Assembly (NCBI RefSeq): GCF_009720625.1
Contig: NZ_CP046266.1
Location: forward strand, 1,559,501 to 1,623,500
Direction of reading: 5' to 3'
Length of the DNA stretch: 64,000 nucleotides
Source of the DNA: Metabacillus sediminilitoris
Lineage (GTDB): Bacteria > Bacillota > Bacilli > Bacillales > Bacillaceae
Part shown: positions 45,824 through 55,015 of the stretch, one piece after another
How the letters are laid out: every line of letters begins with the position of its first letter
Position numbering within the stretch: position 1 is the stretch's first letter
The notes under the pieces: generated by a model
What the model was told of the DNA's origin: nothing
The model's input: the letters and a program-made list of their open reading frames with translations, nothing else
Database searches by the model: none
Position numbers and translations under genes: made by a program

Positions 45824-47179
45824 TTATGTTTGAATTTCATTTACCTCGGCACGATCAATAGAAAGCTCTGGTGGCCGTTTATTAAACATTTTCGTAGTAG
45901 AGAGGAGCATGATGAAGCCAATTCCGAACCATCCTAGTCCGAGTATAAGCGCCTTTGAATCGAGGCTAGTCCATAACCAAATTGTGAAACTAACACCAAT
46001 CAGTGGACAAATTAGATATTTTAGTGTGTTAATTCCGTTTCTTTGTTTCTCTCTAATAAAATAATGAGAAATAACTGAAATATTAACAAATGTAAATGCA
46101 ACAAGCGCTCCAAAGTTAATAAAGGATGATGCTGTTACTAAATCAACAAATAAAGCAGATAAAGCGAAAATGCCAACTAAGATAATATTGTATGTTGGTG
46201 TTCCAAATTTCGGATGAATATGACCAAATATTCGCTTAGGAAGGACTCCGTCTCTTCCCATTGCATACAATAGTCGCGAAACGCTTGCGTGAGATGATAA
46301 ACCAGATGCTAGCCCCCCAGTAATAAATCCTGCTAGAAAAATAGATTGGAATAAATTGCCCCCAACGTAGATAGCAATTTCTAAAGCAGCAGAATCTGAA
46401 TCTTTAAAGGATTGGAAGTTTGGGTAAACAAGGTGACTAAGGTATGAGATGGTGATAAACAAACCACCTCCTATTAATGCGACAAGGAAAATAGCCTTCG
46501 GTATTATTTTTTTAGGATTAATGGTCTCTTCTGAAAATGTAGTAACAGAATCAAATCCTAAAAAAGATAAACACAAAATAGAAGAACCTGCTAATACTAA
46601 AGATAGTGGTATATCTCCATTCACAAATGGAGAACTCATAAATAATGTTCCTGAACCCATTCCGTTAAGCAACCCTTTAATACAGAGGAATGTGAATATA
46701 GCTATTATCAAGAATTGACAGGCAACTAATAAAAGATTTATCTTTGTTGCTATTTTTACTCCGATTACATTTACAATGGTGATTAAAATTAAGAAACCAA
46801 TTAACCATACCGAAAAAGGAATGGATGGGAAGTAAGAATTTAAGTAAATAGCTATTAGTAAACCATTAATCATTGGCAAAAATAAATAGTCTAATAGTAT
46901 AACCCAACCTACTAAAAATCCAATATGAGGGTTAAGTGCCTTTCGAGTATATGTATAAGCAGAACCAGCAACAGGGTAGGCTTTAACCATTTGACCATAA
47001 CTGTATGCTGTAAACAACATACCAATTAAAGCTATTATATAAGCAGCTGGTACCATTCCTTTTGTAATTTCCGCAACAACCCCATAAGTGGAAAACACGG
47101 TTGTAGGTGCCATATAAGCCAATCCAAATAATACTAAAGGAAATATTGTTAATGAACGTTTTAGTTTTAAATTTTCCAT
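45824..47179 (-). CDS. APC-family permease, second PuuP-like copy
   Basis: A 451-residue transporter with about 12 membrane segments, closely related to the permease at 33840: both have the same [38 protein letters not shown] type of loop, [30 protein letters not shown] and [23 protein letters not shown] precedes ATG. It is the first gene of a sigma-54 operon with the amidohydrolase and the AguB-like amidase. It probably imports their substrate, a derivative of putrescine or a related amine. Confidence 0.82.
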   Translation of the reverse strand: MENLKLKRSLTIFPLVLFGLAYMAPTTVFSTYGVVAEITKGMVPAAYIIALIGMLFTAYSYGQMVKAYPVAGSAYTYTRKALNPHIGFLVGWVILLDYLFLPMINGLLIAIYLNSYFPSIPFSVWLIGFLILITIVNVIGVKIATKINLLLVACQFLIIAIFTFLCIKGLLNGMGSGTLFMSSPFVNGDIPLSLVLAGSSILCLSFLGFDSVTTFSEETINPKKIIPKAIFLVALIGGGLFITISYLSHLVYPNFQSFKDSDSAALEIAIYVGGNLFQSIFLAGFITGGLASGLSSHASVSRLLYAMGRDGVLPKRIFGHIHPKFGTPTYNIILVGIFALSALFVDLVTASSFINFGALVAFTFVNISVISHYFIREKQRNGINTLKYLICPLIGVSFTIWLWTSLDSKALILGLGWFGIGFIMLLSTTKMFNKRPPELSIDRAEVNEIQT

Positions 47180-47218
47180 GTATCACTCCACCTTTTAATC
47201 GTATTTAATTTACTTATT

Positions 47219-47233
47219 GCAAATATCATGCCA
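47219..47233 (-). promoter_or_regulatory. Sigma-54 promoter of the permease-amidohydrolase-amidase operon
   Basis: On the minus strand TGGCATGATATTTGC (one mismatch in the -24 box) with TTGC at the correct spacing, 39 bases before the permease ATG. Confidence 0.8.
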
Positions 47234-47290
47234 AGTGGAGTTCGATTAATTTAGTCATTGAACTGAATAGTTTTCTAAATAGTTATACTG

Positions 47291-47353
47291 TATGCAATTT
47301 TTTAAACAGTTTAGTTTTATGCAATATAACATTAATTATTTAATTTTGCATAA
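47291..47353. promoter_or_regulatory. Cluster of TTATGCA half-sites upstream of the 47219 promoter
   Basis: TATGCAA (47291-47297), TTATGCAA (47317-47324) and TTGCATAA (47346-47353) lie 58 to 120 bases upstream of the -24 box, the usual distance for enhancer-binding activators. Confidence 0.55.
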
Positions 47354-47409
47354 TTAATTTTTTTAAATGTAAGCGTAAAAGAAATCCCTACATATGAACA
47401 GGATGGGGG

Positions 47410-48201
47410 ATGACTGCTAAACTAATTGAAGCAGTTTCCGCTAGTTATGATAGCACATTCAAAGGAGGACTCTGAAGAAGAAATCAGCTATCGGAAATGG
47501 TGTGTTGAAAATAACTTGTTCCTAAATACGTTAAATGATGCTTTGCCTTATTCAGTCTCTGCAACTGATATTACCTAAACATTGTTACTAAAATCTATGT
47601 ATGGCCAAGATTTCATGACATGTTTAATCAGATAAAGCAGGAATATGTATCTGCTAGGTTCATGGTGTACGATGCATTATCCTTAAATAGGGATTAAGGA
47701 AAGCGATGTATCCTACCGTTCTATATGGCAGGGACGGATTAATAAGGAAAAACTCGTACAACTTAAAAGTGAATTTAAAGTCGAGGATGACAGATGAGGA
47801 ACCATTTAATCTTCCATTAATCGGTCTTTATTGGTTATGTAAAGATATTAGGAAACAAAAGGTAATTCATCACTATATAGAACAGAAAATTGAACATATC
47901 TCTAGAATTCGTCATCATTTGGAGCATCGATACTTAAAGGTTCATGATAGTCTTTTGTATCCCAATAACTAGGGAATCCCAGCCGGAAGGAGAGGACCCA
48001 TTAGCTTATTCCATAACAGTTGATGAATTTAAAAGTGCAGTAATGAAACTCCTTACTTATGTGAGAGAAGGAATTATTTTATTGTTTTCTGTGGCTGTGC
48101 ACTTGGTAGAACAGCGAAAGAGAAAAAGCGAGAATGCATATGGACGGATTATGCCAATGCATTTGGATCGATATGATGATGATTGGAAACAACTCTTTTA
48201 A
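47410..48201 (+). pseudogene. Decayed gene resembling LA2681-type HEPN proteins
   Basis: Frames in succession give YRKWCVENNLFLNTLNDALP, FHDMFNQIKQEYVSARFMVY, LIGLYWLCKDIRKQKVI, DPLAYSITVDEFKSAV and MPMHLDRYDDDWKQLF. The 'NQxKQEYVSARFMxY' and 'DYPSYS-like' pattern recalls large HEPN-domain proteins of the LA2681 family. At least three frameshifts or stops break it. It probably belonged to an accessory or defence-related gene. Family identity is moderate; inactivity is certain. Confidence 0.5.
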
Positions 48202-48227
48202 AAATACTTTTTAGTTAGGGGTATATA

Positions 48228-48436
48228 ATGGGAAGTAACTCAGAGGCGAAAATTTATAAGTTAATTAACAAAAAGACTGAAGGAGACTATTGGGTTATAA
48301 ACAAGTATGGCATAAAGATAATGAGAGGTTATTACATGACATTCTTTGTTTTGCAAATACTGTGCACGATAGGGATTGCTATATAATGGTTGGTATTTCA
48401 GATGATGGAAAGGTTATTGGGCTTAACGGGAGCAGC
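48228..48436 (+). pseudogene. Truncated, frameshifted AlbA_2 (Schlafen-like) ATP-binding domain gene
   Basis: ATG 48228 begins MGSNSEAKIYKLINKKTEGD and the next frame continues YKQVWHKDNERLLHDILCFA, NTVHDRDCYIMVGISDDGKV and IGL. This is the start of AlbA_2/Schlafen-like regulators (EG-x-EYK...DILAFANT...GVxDDGxVxGL). A frameshift lies near 48288, and the gene is cut at about 48433 by the MITE copy. It is dead. Confidence 0.7.
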
Positions 48437-48570
48437 GGGACAGGTGAGACTCATGCAGGCGTTTACGACGAGGAGGCTCACCGCCCGCCCCGCTAAAAAG
48501 CGAGCATCTCTCGCTGCAATCAACTACGCCGCACTATTTGGTAAATAGCAACAAAGTTTGCGAAACAGCC
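48431..48570 (-). mobile_element. Truncated copy of the GC-rich MITE
   Basis: Inverted relative to the element at 25100-25318. It keeps the end CGAAACAGCC (48561-48570), the AACAAAGTTTG/ATTTACC segment and the GC-rich core GAGGCTCACCGCCCGCCCCG (48473-48492). It lacks the second terminal repeat. The core has drifted (for example AAAAAGCGAGCATCTCTCG), so this is an old copy. Confidence 0.8.
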
Positions 48571-49500
48571 TTATTTAAAAAATGTCCCTTTTTTCTTGCT
48601 TTTTAAGAGATCACCCATCCAGCCCTTCATTTTTAAATACATATAGATGGCAATCATTGACACGATGATAATAATTATGGACATAAGATATCCATATTTC
48701 CATTCTAGTTCCGGCATAAATTTAAAGTTCATTCCCCATAATGCACCCCAGGCCATTATAGGTGTAAATATAGCTGTCATAACTGTTAATGTTTTCATAA
48801 TTTCATTGCCCCGATGTGAGGAAACGACTTCTTCTAGATTGATGATCGAATCGAGCTCAGCTTCATATTCATTGATTAAATATAAGGTGCGTTTTAATCT
48901 TTTTTGGGTACGAGTGAACAGTTTATTGCTTTCCAGCTCATCAAAATACACTTCATCAATCGCCATCACGAGTTCCTTTATTGGGATGAGCAAGTTATTC
49001 CATACAAGTAATTCATGACGTCTTTTATAGATCCTCTCAAGAATATTTGTATTATTTTTTTCATGAATATCCCAAATTAGTTCACGTAACTCTCCTTCAA
49101 ATTCATCTATTCTGCATAAGTATTCCCTTAGTAATTCTCTAATTATAAGCAAGAAGCCATCCACTGCTGTTTTTGCATGGCGAATGTGTTTTTCCATGAG
49201 CTCTTCACTACTATGCGTAAATATCGAAAAATCCAAATTAACAGTAATCAATTGATCCTGTGAAAGATAAAAGTGAAAGATTTTTTGATCATGTTGATCG
49301 TTGAATTGTTGTTCATACACAAGGGAACCTTTAATCACATCTTGATCTTGTTCATTTTTTTCAATTTCTAATATATTTGATTTGTTTTGGATATTATCAT
49401 TTAGCCAATCTCGACTGCTTTTATTTTGTTGATGTTCTATTTCGAACTGATCGATATCATCTTTTGTATAAAGATACCATTTCCAATTATTCAACTGCAT
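48571..49500 (-). CDS. CorA-family magnesium/divalent cation transporter
   Basis: A 309-residue CorA-type protein. A charged, largely helical N-terminal domain (residues 1-245) is followed by two membrane segments. The signature GMN motif is in WGALWGMNFKFMPE, followed by a YLMSIIIIIVSMIAIYMYL helix and a basic tail. ATG 49500 is chosen because AAGGGAG lies 5-11 bases upstream; the longer open frame from 49623 has no ribosome site. The tail of the gene directly abuts the MITE copy. Substrate is probably Mg2+ or another divalent cation. Confidence 0.85.
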   Translation of the reverse strand: MQLNNWKWYLYTKDDIDQFEIEHQQNKSSRDWLNDNIQNKSNILEIEKNEQDQDVIKGSLVYEQQFNDQHDQKIFHFYLSQDQLITVNLDFSIFTHSSEELMEKHIRHAKTAVDGFLLIIRELLREYLCRIDEFEGELRELIWDIHEKNNTNILERIYKRRHELLVWNNLLIPIKELVMAIDEVYFDELESNKLFTRTQKRLKRTLYLINEYEAELDSIINLEEVVSSHRGNEIMKTLTVMTAIFTPIMAWGALWGMNFKFMPELEWKYGYLMSIIIIIVSMIAIYMYLKMKGWMGDLLKSKKKGTFFK

Positions 49501-49744
49501 AAACTCCCTTCTTACATAAGTTATAGTTATTAATCTTTTTTTGCCCTCTTTCCAGATCAATAAAACATTATAGTAAAAAAAATTAAATGTTTTGATAGAT
49601 AGAGAAAGGGTAAAAAGAAACAAACATTCACATTAGTGAGTGGAAAGATGGGCAAATTTCCTAAAAGAGCAATTGATCCCTGATAGGAAGAAGTGTTTCA
49701 AAAATCTAGTTGGTGAAATTTTTATCTAAAAAGGAGTGAGAAGA

Positions 49745-50014
49745 ATGAATCGTACTTTAGGAATGAAATCTGTTATGGCGATCGGATTAGGAACATCTGT
49801 GGTGCTGTGGATGTCTTGTAAACCAAATCGAATTAAGGTGGAAAATACCTTAAGAGAGTGGAAGCGAAAAGTAAAACCGTCTCCAATTGACCAATGTGTC
49901 ACTCTTCCAGTTGAAAAGGGGGGCAACCCGCATCCACATGATATAGAAGATAACAAAATGGTTAGTGAAGGTGCGATGTATTCTGTGAAATTTTATAATG
50001 AGAAAAAACAATAA
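49745..50014 (+). CDS. 89-residue hypothetical membrane-anchored protein
   Basis: ATG 49745 follows AAAAGGAG by nine bases; the in-frame GTG 49736 overlaps the site. The protein begins MNRTLGMKSVMAIGLGTSVV with a short N-terminal hydrophobic segment (residues about 8-23), then KPNRIKVENTLREWKRKVKP and a polar tail with VEKGGNPHPHDIEDNKM. No recognised domain. It stands between corA (divergent) and a GlsB-like gene. Possibly a small membrane-anchored stress or sporulation protein; not known. Confidence 0.6.
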   Translation: MNRTLGMKSVMAIGLGTSVVLWMSCKPNRIKVENTLREWKRKVKPSPIDQCVTLPVEKGGNPHPHDIEDNKMVSEGAMYSVKFYNEKKQ

Positions 50015-50171
50015 TCGATATGAAAGATTAGAATGACTTTCAAATGAAATGGTTAAGAACCCTTGCTGATGTCGAAATAAAAAGAAATTTGAAAATAGTA
50101 GTTTATATCGACATCAACAGGGTATTTAATAAATATCAAATTAAATATAAAATTTAAAAGGAGTGTTAATT

Positions 50172-50426
50172 ATGGGTTTTATTTGGGCTTTAATTATTGG
50201 AGGTATTATTGGATGGTTAGCAGGTTTAATTATAGGGCGTGACATTCCAGGTGGAATTATTGGTAATATTATTGCCGGATTTATTGGAGCTTGGTTAGGT
50301 TCATTATTATTAGGAGAGTGGGGACCTGAAGCAGGTGGTTTTTATATCATCCCAGCACTAATTGGTGCAATCATCCTAGTATTTATTGTTAGCCTTATTT
50401 TAAAAAATATGCGTAAACATGCTTAA
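50172..50426 (+). CDS. GlsB/YeaQ/YmgE family stress-response membrane protein
   Basis: An 84-residue hydrophobic protein with three membrane segments and many glycines (GGIIGWLAGLIIGRDIPGGI, IGNIIAGFIGAWLGSLLLG). This is the transglycosylase-associated/GlsB family. Such proteins are induced by general or envelope stress; the biochemical role is not known. ATG 50172 is preceded by AAAAGGAG at 50156-50163; a GTG at 50163 overlaps the site. A strong terminator follows. Confidence 0.85.
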   Translation: MGFIWALIIGGIIGWLAGLIIGRDIPGGIIGNIIAGFIGAWLGSLLLGEWGPEAGGFYIIPALIGAIILVFIVSLILKNMRKHA

Positions 50427-50436
50427 TAATTAGTAG

Positions 50437-50467
50437 AGGAGAAGGTGATTGCCTTCTCCTTTTTTCA
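50437..50467 (+). terminator. Terminator after the GlsB-like gene
   Basis: AGGAGAAGG (50437-50445) pairs with CCTTCTCCT (50452-50460), followed by TTTTTTC. It lies against the convergent GGDEF-EAL gene. Confidence 0.9.
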
Positions 50468-52984
50468 TTCATTCTGCAGCCAGTTCCGCCCCCATACATC
50501 CTGCAGTTGTTCTGGGGGAAGGGGATGACTGAAAAAATATCCTTGTCCGATGATTTGGAAATCATTTAGTAAATTTAATTGTTCTTTTGTTTCAATCCCT
50601 TCCACAATGATTTTAGTATTAAGGGTTTTTCCTACACCGATAATAGCTTCTAACATTGACATCATCCGACTATTTTGCATGACATTTTCAAGAAGGGATT
50701 GATCGATCTTTAATGTATCGATCTCTACGTTTTTAATAACGCTCAATGAAGAGTATCCTGCACCAAAATCGTCAATTGCAACTTTTATTCCCATTTCTTT
50801 AATTTCTCGGATGAGAAGTGATGGCTCCTCCGCATTAAGCATAACGCTTTCCGTTATTTCAAATTCAATGAAACTCGGATCGACTTTTTCATCTTCCAAG
50901 ATTTGCTTTACTTTCAAAGCAAATTCCTTATCCTTGAATTGCCTAGCAGATACATTCACAGATACTTTTATTTTTGGCCGGTTTTGATTTTTCCATTTTT
51001 TGATTTGGAGGCAGGCCTCTTTAATCACCCATTCTCCGATCGGTAGAATAAGTCCTGTTTCTTCAGCGATTGGTATAAATTCTACCGGAGACACATTCCC
51101 AAACGATGGATACCAGCGAAGCAAGGCTTCCAACCCAATTAGTTTTCCTGTTTGTAAATCTACTTGTGGTTGATAGAAGAGCTTAAATTCATTTTGTTCA
51201 ATCGCCAGACTTAAGGCGTTTTTAATTTGCCGTTTTCGTATTGCTTTCTTATTGAGATCTTCCGTGAAGAACTGGTAATTGTTCTTTCCCTTTTCTTTCG
51301 CTAAATACATGGCTAAATCAGCTTGCTTAATCAGTGTTTCTCCGTCACATGTAAAGTCTAAATTCATACTGATTCCAATACTTAATGTCACAATAACTTT
51401 GTTTTCAAAGAGAAGAATTGGTGTATTCATCTCTGTTAAGATTCGTTCAGCAACTTGTCTAGCTTCATTTTTCGTTATATTTTCTAAAATGATAATAAAT
51501 TCATCTCCGCCCATTCTGGAGATATTATCTTTCTTTCTAAGACAATGTTGTAATCGTTCTGATATTTGCTGGAGAAAGAGATCTCCTGCATGATGTCCTA
51601 ATGTGTCATTGATAGTTTTAAAGTCGTCGAAATCAATTGTTAGAATCGCAAAAGGCTGTTTGTTATCATTGGAATTTTTAGTAACATTCGTGAGTTTTTT
51701 GTAAAACCAATGCCGATTAGGAAGACCAGTGAGTTGATCAGTATAAGCTAATTCTTTTATTTTTTTCTGAGATTGTTTTTTCTCAGTAATATCCCTTACT
51801 ATAGCAAAAACACCATCAATTCTTCCGTGTTTTTTTATTGGGACAGCACTAATGTCTACTTCGATTATTCTTCCGAATTTATCATAAAGCTCTAGTTCAA
51901 CATGTAAGGAATATCCTTTTATTACACTTGAAAAATCCTTATTAACATTCTTTTCATTATTTGCGATAATTGCGGAATAGGTCATTGTCAGTAACTCTTT
52001 TTTTGAGAAGTGTGTAAGCTTTTCAGCCATATGATTTACATTTTTAAAATGGCCTTGTAAATCCATTTCAAAGACGGAATCAAGATTGTGGTCGAACAAT
52101 GAACGGTACTTTTCCTCATTTTCTTCTAATAACAACAGTGCCTCTTTTTCTTTTGATATATCTTTGGCAATTCCAAATACCCCAATAATTTTTGAATCTA
52201 CAATGATTGGTAAAATAACACTATGTAAATGAATCTTTTTTCCATTTTTATGGATGCCAACTGTCTCGTAATATTGTTGGTTACCCTCTAAAGCATTTTG
52301 AAAATGGAAAGAAGTTTTTGCTAATAGATCAGGGCTAATTACTTTGTGAAAAGTCATTGCTAATAGTTCATCTTTTGTATAGCCTAACATGTTAACTAAT
52401 GCTTGATTTGTTTCTGTTATTTTTCCAGTAGGATCAAGGGAATAAATACCGTCTGGATTATGTTCAAAGAGAGATTGGTAACGCTGCCTTTTTTCTTCTA
52501 ATTCTCTACTAATCCGTTTTTGTTCAGTAATTTCTCTTATGATAAGTTGAATTCCGGGTTTATGTTCATACATGATGCTAGTACCGGTAATTTCTACATC
52601 CATAATATTACCTTGTGGTGTAATGATTTGTTGTTCCATTGTCTTAGCTTTGTGGCCATTTTTCATCTGTTGGATCCGTTTTACAACAATTTCTTTATAA
52701 TCAGGAGGTACAAAATCAATAATTGATTTTCCAATCAGTTCGTCTTTATTTGAGGCACCGACCATGTTTAATCCTGCTTCATTGATGAAAATAATTTTCT
52801 CTTCACAATGAACAACAATGGCATCAGGAGAAAGTTCAACTAAGTTAAGAAAACGATCTTCACTTTCTCGGAGCTTTACAAGTATTTTATTTTTAGAAAG
52901 CACTGTACGATAGAGTATAATGGCTAAAACAAGTGTAACAATCACAAAGAAAGGTATGAATACTAGCTGAAGGAATTCATGCAT
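50465..52984 (-). CDS. PAS-GGDEF-EAL cyclic-di-GMP protein
   Basis: An 839-residue protein: one N-terminal membrane helix (FIPFFVIVTLVLAIILY), then three PAS domains (each with a SPDAIVV, PDGIYSLD or LDSVFEMD entry), a GGDEF domain with intact RMGGDEFIII, and an EAL domain with intact EALLRW and the DDFGAGYSSL loop. Both halves keep key residues, so it may be bifunctional (diguanylate cyclase and phosphodiesterase) or have one dominant activity. ATG 52984 follows AAAGGAGA; the longer frame to 53059 is unsupported. PAS inputs suggest redox or ligand sensing. No motility or biofilm genes are near. Confidence 0.9.
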   Translation of the reverse strand: MHEFLQLVFIPFFVIVTLVLAIILYRTVLSKNKILVKLRESEDRFLNLVELSPDAIVVHCEEKIIFINEAGLNMVGASNKDELIGKSIIDFVPPDYKEIVVKRIQQMKNGHKAKTMEQQIITPQGNIMDVEITGTSIMYEHKPGIQLIIREITEQKRISRELEEKRQRYQSLFEHNPDGIYSLDPTGKITETNQALVNMLGYTKDELLAMTFHKVISPDLLAKTSFHFQNALEGNQQYYETVGIHKNGKKIHLHSVILPIIVDSKIIGVFGIAKDISKEKEALLLLEENEEKYRSLFDHNLDSVFEMDLQGHFKNVNHMAEKLTHFSKKELLTMTYSAIIANNEKNVNKDFSSVIKGYSLHVELELYDKFGRIIEVDISAVPIKKHGRIDGVFAIVRDITEKKQSQKKIKELAYTDQLTGLPNRHWFYKKLTNVTKNSNDNKQPFAILTIDFDDFKTINDTLGHHAGDLFLQQISERLQHCLRKKDNISRMGGDEFIIILENITKNEARQVAERILTEMNTPILLFENKVIVTLSIGISMNLDFTCDGETLIKQADLAMYLAKEKGKNNYQFFTEDLNKKAIRKRQIKNALSLAIEQNEFKLFYQPQVDLQTGKLIGLEALLRWYPSFGNVSPVEFIPIAEETGLILPIGEWVIKEACLQIKKWKNQNRPKIKVSVNVSARQFKDKEFALKVKQILEDEKVDPSFIEFEITESVMLNAEEPSLLIREIKEMGIKVAIDDFGAGYSSLSVIKNVEIDTLKIDQSLLENVMQNSRMMSMLEAIIGVGKTLNTKIIVEGIETKEQLNLLNDFQIIGQGYFFSHPLPPEQLQDVWGRNWLQNE

Positions 52985-53149
52985 ATATCTTTCTTCTCCT
53001 TTTTCAAGCATACGAAGATTATTCCCAAAAAGGCCTTGTATAATGTGGGTGCACAACATATTATGAGAAATAATTAGGAAATGGAATCAGTGTGTGGAAG
53101 ATGGGGATTGGCCTTCATAAGGGTGATGGCTTAGTGAGAATAAAAGAAG

Positions 53150-53180
53150 AAAATCCTTCATACCACTGATGAAGGATTTT
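53150..53180 (+). promoter_or_regulatory. Perfect hairpin directly before a ribosome binding site
   Basis: AAAATCCTTCAT (53150-53161) pairs perfectly with ATGAAGGATTTT (53169-53180). The AGGAGGAG of the acetyltransferase gene follows within two bases. It could be a terminator remnant or a translation-control element. Confidence 0.5.
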
Positions 53181-53196
53181 AGAGGAGGAGCCAAAA

Positions 53197-53745
53197 TTGA
53201 AACTAAAAAGCAAGAATATATTCCTTAAAAACCTTGAAGTCACTGATGCTGACGCCTTATTGAAGCTTGAACTAAAAAATAAGGATTTTTTTCAAACTTA
53301 TACCTCGTTACGAGCTGATTCGTTTTATACATTAGAAGGTCAAGTTACACGTATAAAGAGGAATGAGCAATTACTTGAAGATGATCAATATTATTTTTTC
53401 GGTATTTTTCTCAATGATACAGATGAGTTAATTGGTGTTATTATGTTGTCCGAAGTATTGCGAGGATCACTGCAATCTTGTTATGTCGGGTATTTCCTTG
53501 ATCGAAAGAATAATGGTAAAGGGTTTATGACGGAAGCAGTTCGTTTAGTGGTGAGATTTGCTTTTGAACAACTAAAATTACATAGATTGGAAGCAGGTGT
53601 TATGCCGCATAATCTTGGATCAATCAGAGTTCTAGAAAAAGCTGGTTTTCATAAAGAGGGAATCGCCAAGAAAAATGTAAAAATAAATGGGAGATGGGAA
53701 GACCATCAGATTTTGGCTATTATAAATGAGGATCATTCGATATAA
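53197..53745 (+). CDS. GNAT acetyltransferase, RimJ/RimL-like
   Basis: A 182-residue GNAT protein from TTG 53197, with AGGAGGAG 7-14 bases upstream. It has the RimJ/RimL features VGYFLDRKNNGKGFMTEAVRLVVRFAFEQL and HRLEAGVMPHNLGSIRVLEKAGFHKEG. These enzymes acetylate protein N-termini (ribosomal proteins) or amines. A perfect hairpin precedes its ribosome site. The substrate cannot be predicted; its spoIIP neighbour does not help. Confidence 0.85.
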   Translation: MKLKSKNIFLKNLEVTDADALLKLELKNKDFFQTYTSLRADSFYTLEGQVTRIKRNEQLLEDDQYYFFGIFLNDTDELIGVIMLSEVLRGSLQSCYVGYFLDRKNNGKGFMTEAVRLVVRFAFEQLKLHRLEAGVMPHNLGSIRVLEKAGFHKEGIAKKNVKINGRWEDHQILAIINEDHSI

Positions 53746-53773
53746 AATCTTCCTAACTCTAGAAATATAAGTG

Positions 53774-53805
53774 AACCCCCTTCATATACATAACTGAAGG
53801 GGGTT
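53774..53805 (+). promoter_or_regulatory. Hairpin enclosing the spoIIP ribosome binding site
   Basis: AACCCCCTTCA (53774-53784) pairs perfectly with TGAAGGGGGTT (53795-53805). The right arm carries the AAGGGGG used by the GTG start at 53811, so the stem may both terminate the upstream gene and limit translation. Confidence 0.55.
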
Positions 53806-53810
53806 GTACG

Positions 53811-54971
53811 GTGAAACCAAAAGATCTTTTCTTATTTAAACTTCTTTACTACCCATTATTGCTAGTCATGATCGTGTTTACCTTGATCGGCTTGACGATT
53901 ATGATGAATATCACCATTGATTCCAGGAGTATTCAACGAACAATTGGTGAAGTAAACACAGAGCAATTATTTGTTCATATCTTAAAATCAGAAAATCATT
54001 ATTTCTACCCTAATCAAAATGACCCCTTATTTACAACTTCTACGATATCTGAATTAGCGATCCGCTTAGCAACGAGCATTAAACCGACTGATGCCCGTAC
54101 GTTCCTTGGAAACGAATTACCTGGATTAAGACTCTATGATACGGAGATTGCTGTTGCAGGTGAAGGGACGAACTTGAGCAATATTCCGTATGAATCACCA
54201 CCACCGACAGATGTTTTGTTTAATGAACGAAAAGTTGCGGAAGAAAAATTAAAAGAGAGACAAACTTCAGATGAAGATCAACAGCCCATTGCAAATCCGG
54301 AAGAAAAAACGGTTTTTATTTATCAGAGCCATAGCTGGGAGTCATTTCTTCCATTATTACAAGGAGCTAAAAACCCAAATGATGCCCTTAGCTCTGATGA
54401 ACGTGTCAATGTGGTTGGACTTGGAGAACGGTTAGCGCAAAATTTAATGAAGAATGGTATTGGTGTTGCACACGATAAAACCAACATGACACAGGCCTTA
54501 CACAAAAAGGGTTGGAATACGACCGAAGCTTATACGTTATCTGGGACAATTGTTGATACAGCGGTCGCTTCAAATAATAAACAACTAAATTACTTTATTG
54601 ATCTACACCGTGATTCTGCTCGAAAAAATTTAACAACGAAAACAATAAATGGCAAGAATTACGCAAGGCTTTATTTTGTTGTTGGGAAAGAACATAAAAA
54701 TTATTTAGAAAATCTTGATTTTGCAAAAAAACTTCATCAAGAATTGGAGAAGCATTATCCTGGTATTAGCAGGGGTGTCTTCCTAAAATCAAAAAGTGAG
54801 GGGAATGGTGTTTACAATCAAGATGTTTCGAATAAAGCGATGTTAATAGAGATTGGTGGGGTTGATAATAATTTGGATGAGCTCGAAAATACAGTGGATG
54901 TTTTTTCAAGTGTTTTTGCAGATTATTACTGGGCTGAGAATGATTCAAAAGAGGTTAATGGGGATGAATAG
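53811..54971 (+). CDS. spoIIP: Stage II sporulation protein P
   Basis: A 386-residue protein with an N-terminal cytoplasmic/membrane anchor (LLYYPLLLVMIVFTLIGLTI) and an amidase domain. Family landmarks are FIYQSHSWESF, the DLHRDS metal-binding stretch and the LIEIGGVDN catalytic glutamate region. SpoIIP cuts peptidoglycan stem peptides and glycan during engulfment, with SpoIID and SpoIIM. The gene starts with GTG; the ribosome site is in a hairpin. The usual spoIIP neighbour is gpr, which is absent, so this may be a second copy; its domain is intact. Confidence 0.85.
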   Translation: MKPKDLFLFKLLYYPLLLVMIVFTLIGLTIMMNITIDSRSIQRTIGEVNTEQLFVHILKSENHYFYPNQNDPLFTTSTISELAIRLATSIKPTDARTFLGNELPGLRLYDTEIAVAGEGTNLSNIPYESPPPTDVLFNERKVAEEKLKERQTSDEDQQPIANPEEKTVFIYQSHSWESFLPLLQGAKNPNDALSSDERVNVVGLGERLAQNLMKNGIGVAHDKTNMTQALHKKGWNTTEAYTLSGTIVDTAVASNNKQLNYFIDLHRDSARKNLTTKTINGKNYARLYFVVGKEHKNYLENLDFAKKLHQELEKHYPGISRGVFLKSKSEGNGVYNQDVSNKAMLIEIGGVDNNLDELENTVDVFSSVFADYYWAENDSKEVNGDE

Positions 54972-54974
54972 TTT

Positions 54975-55008
54975 AAAATAGCCGAACCCAATTATTCGGC
55001 TATTTTAA
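54975..55008. terminator. Bidirectional terminator between spoIIP and the permease gene
   Basis: AAAATAGCCGAA (54975-54986) pairs perfectly with TTCGGCTATTTT (54995-55006). Confidence 0.88.
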
Positions 55009-55015
55009 ATGCGAG

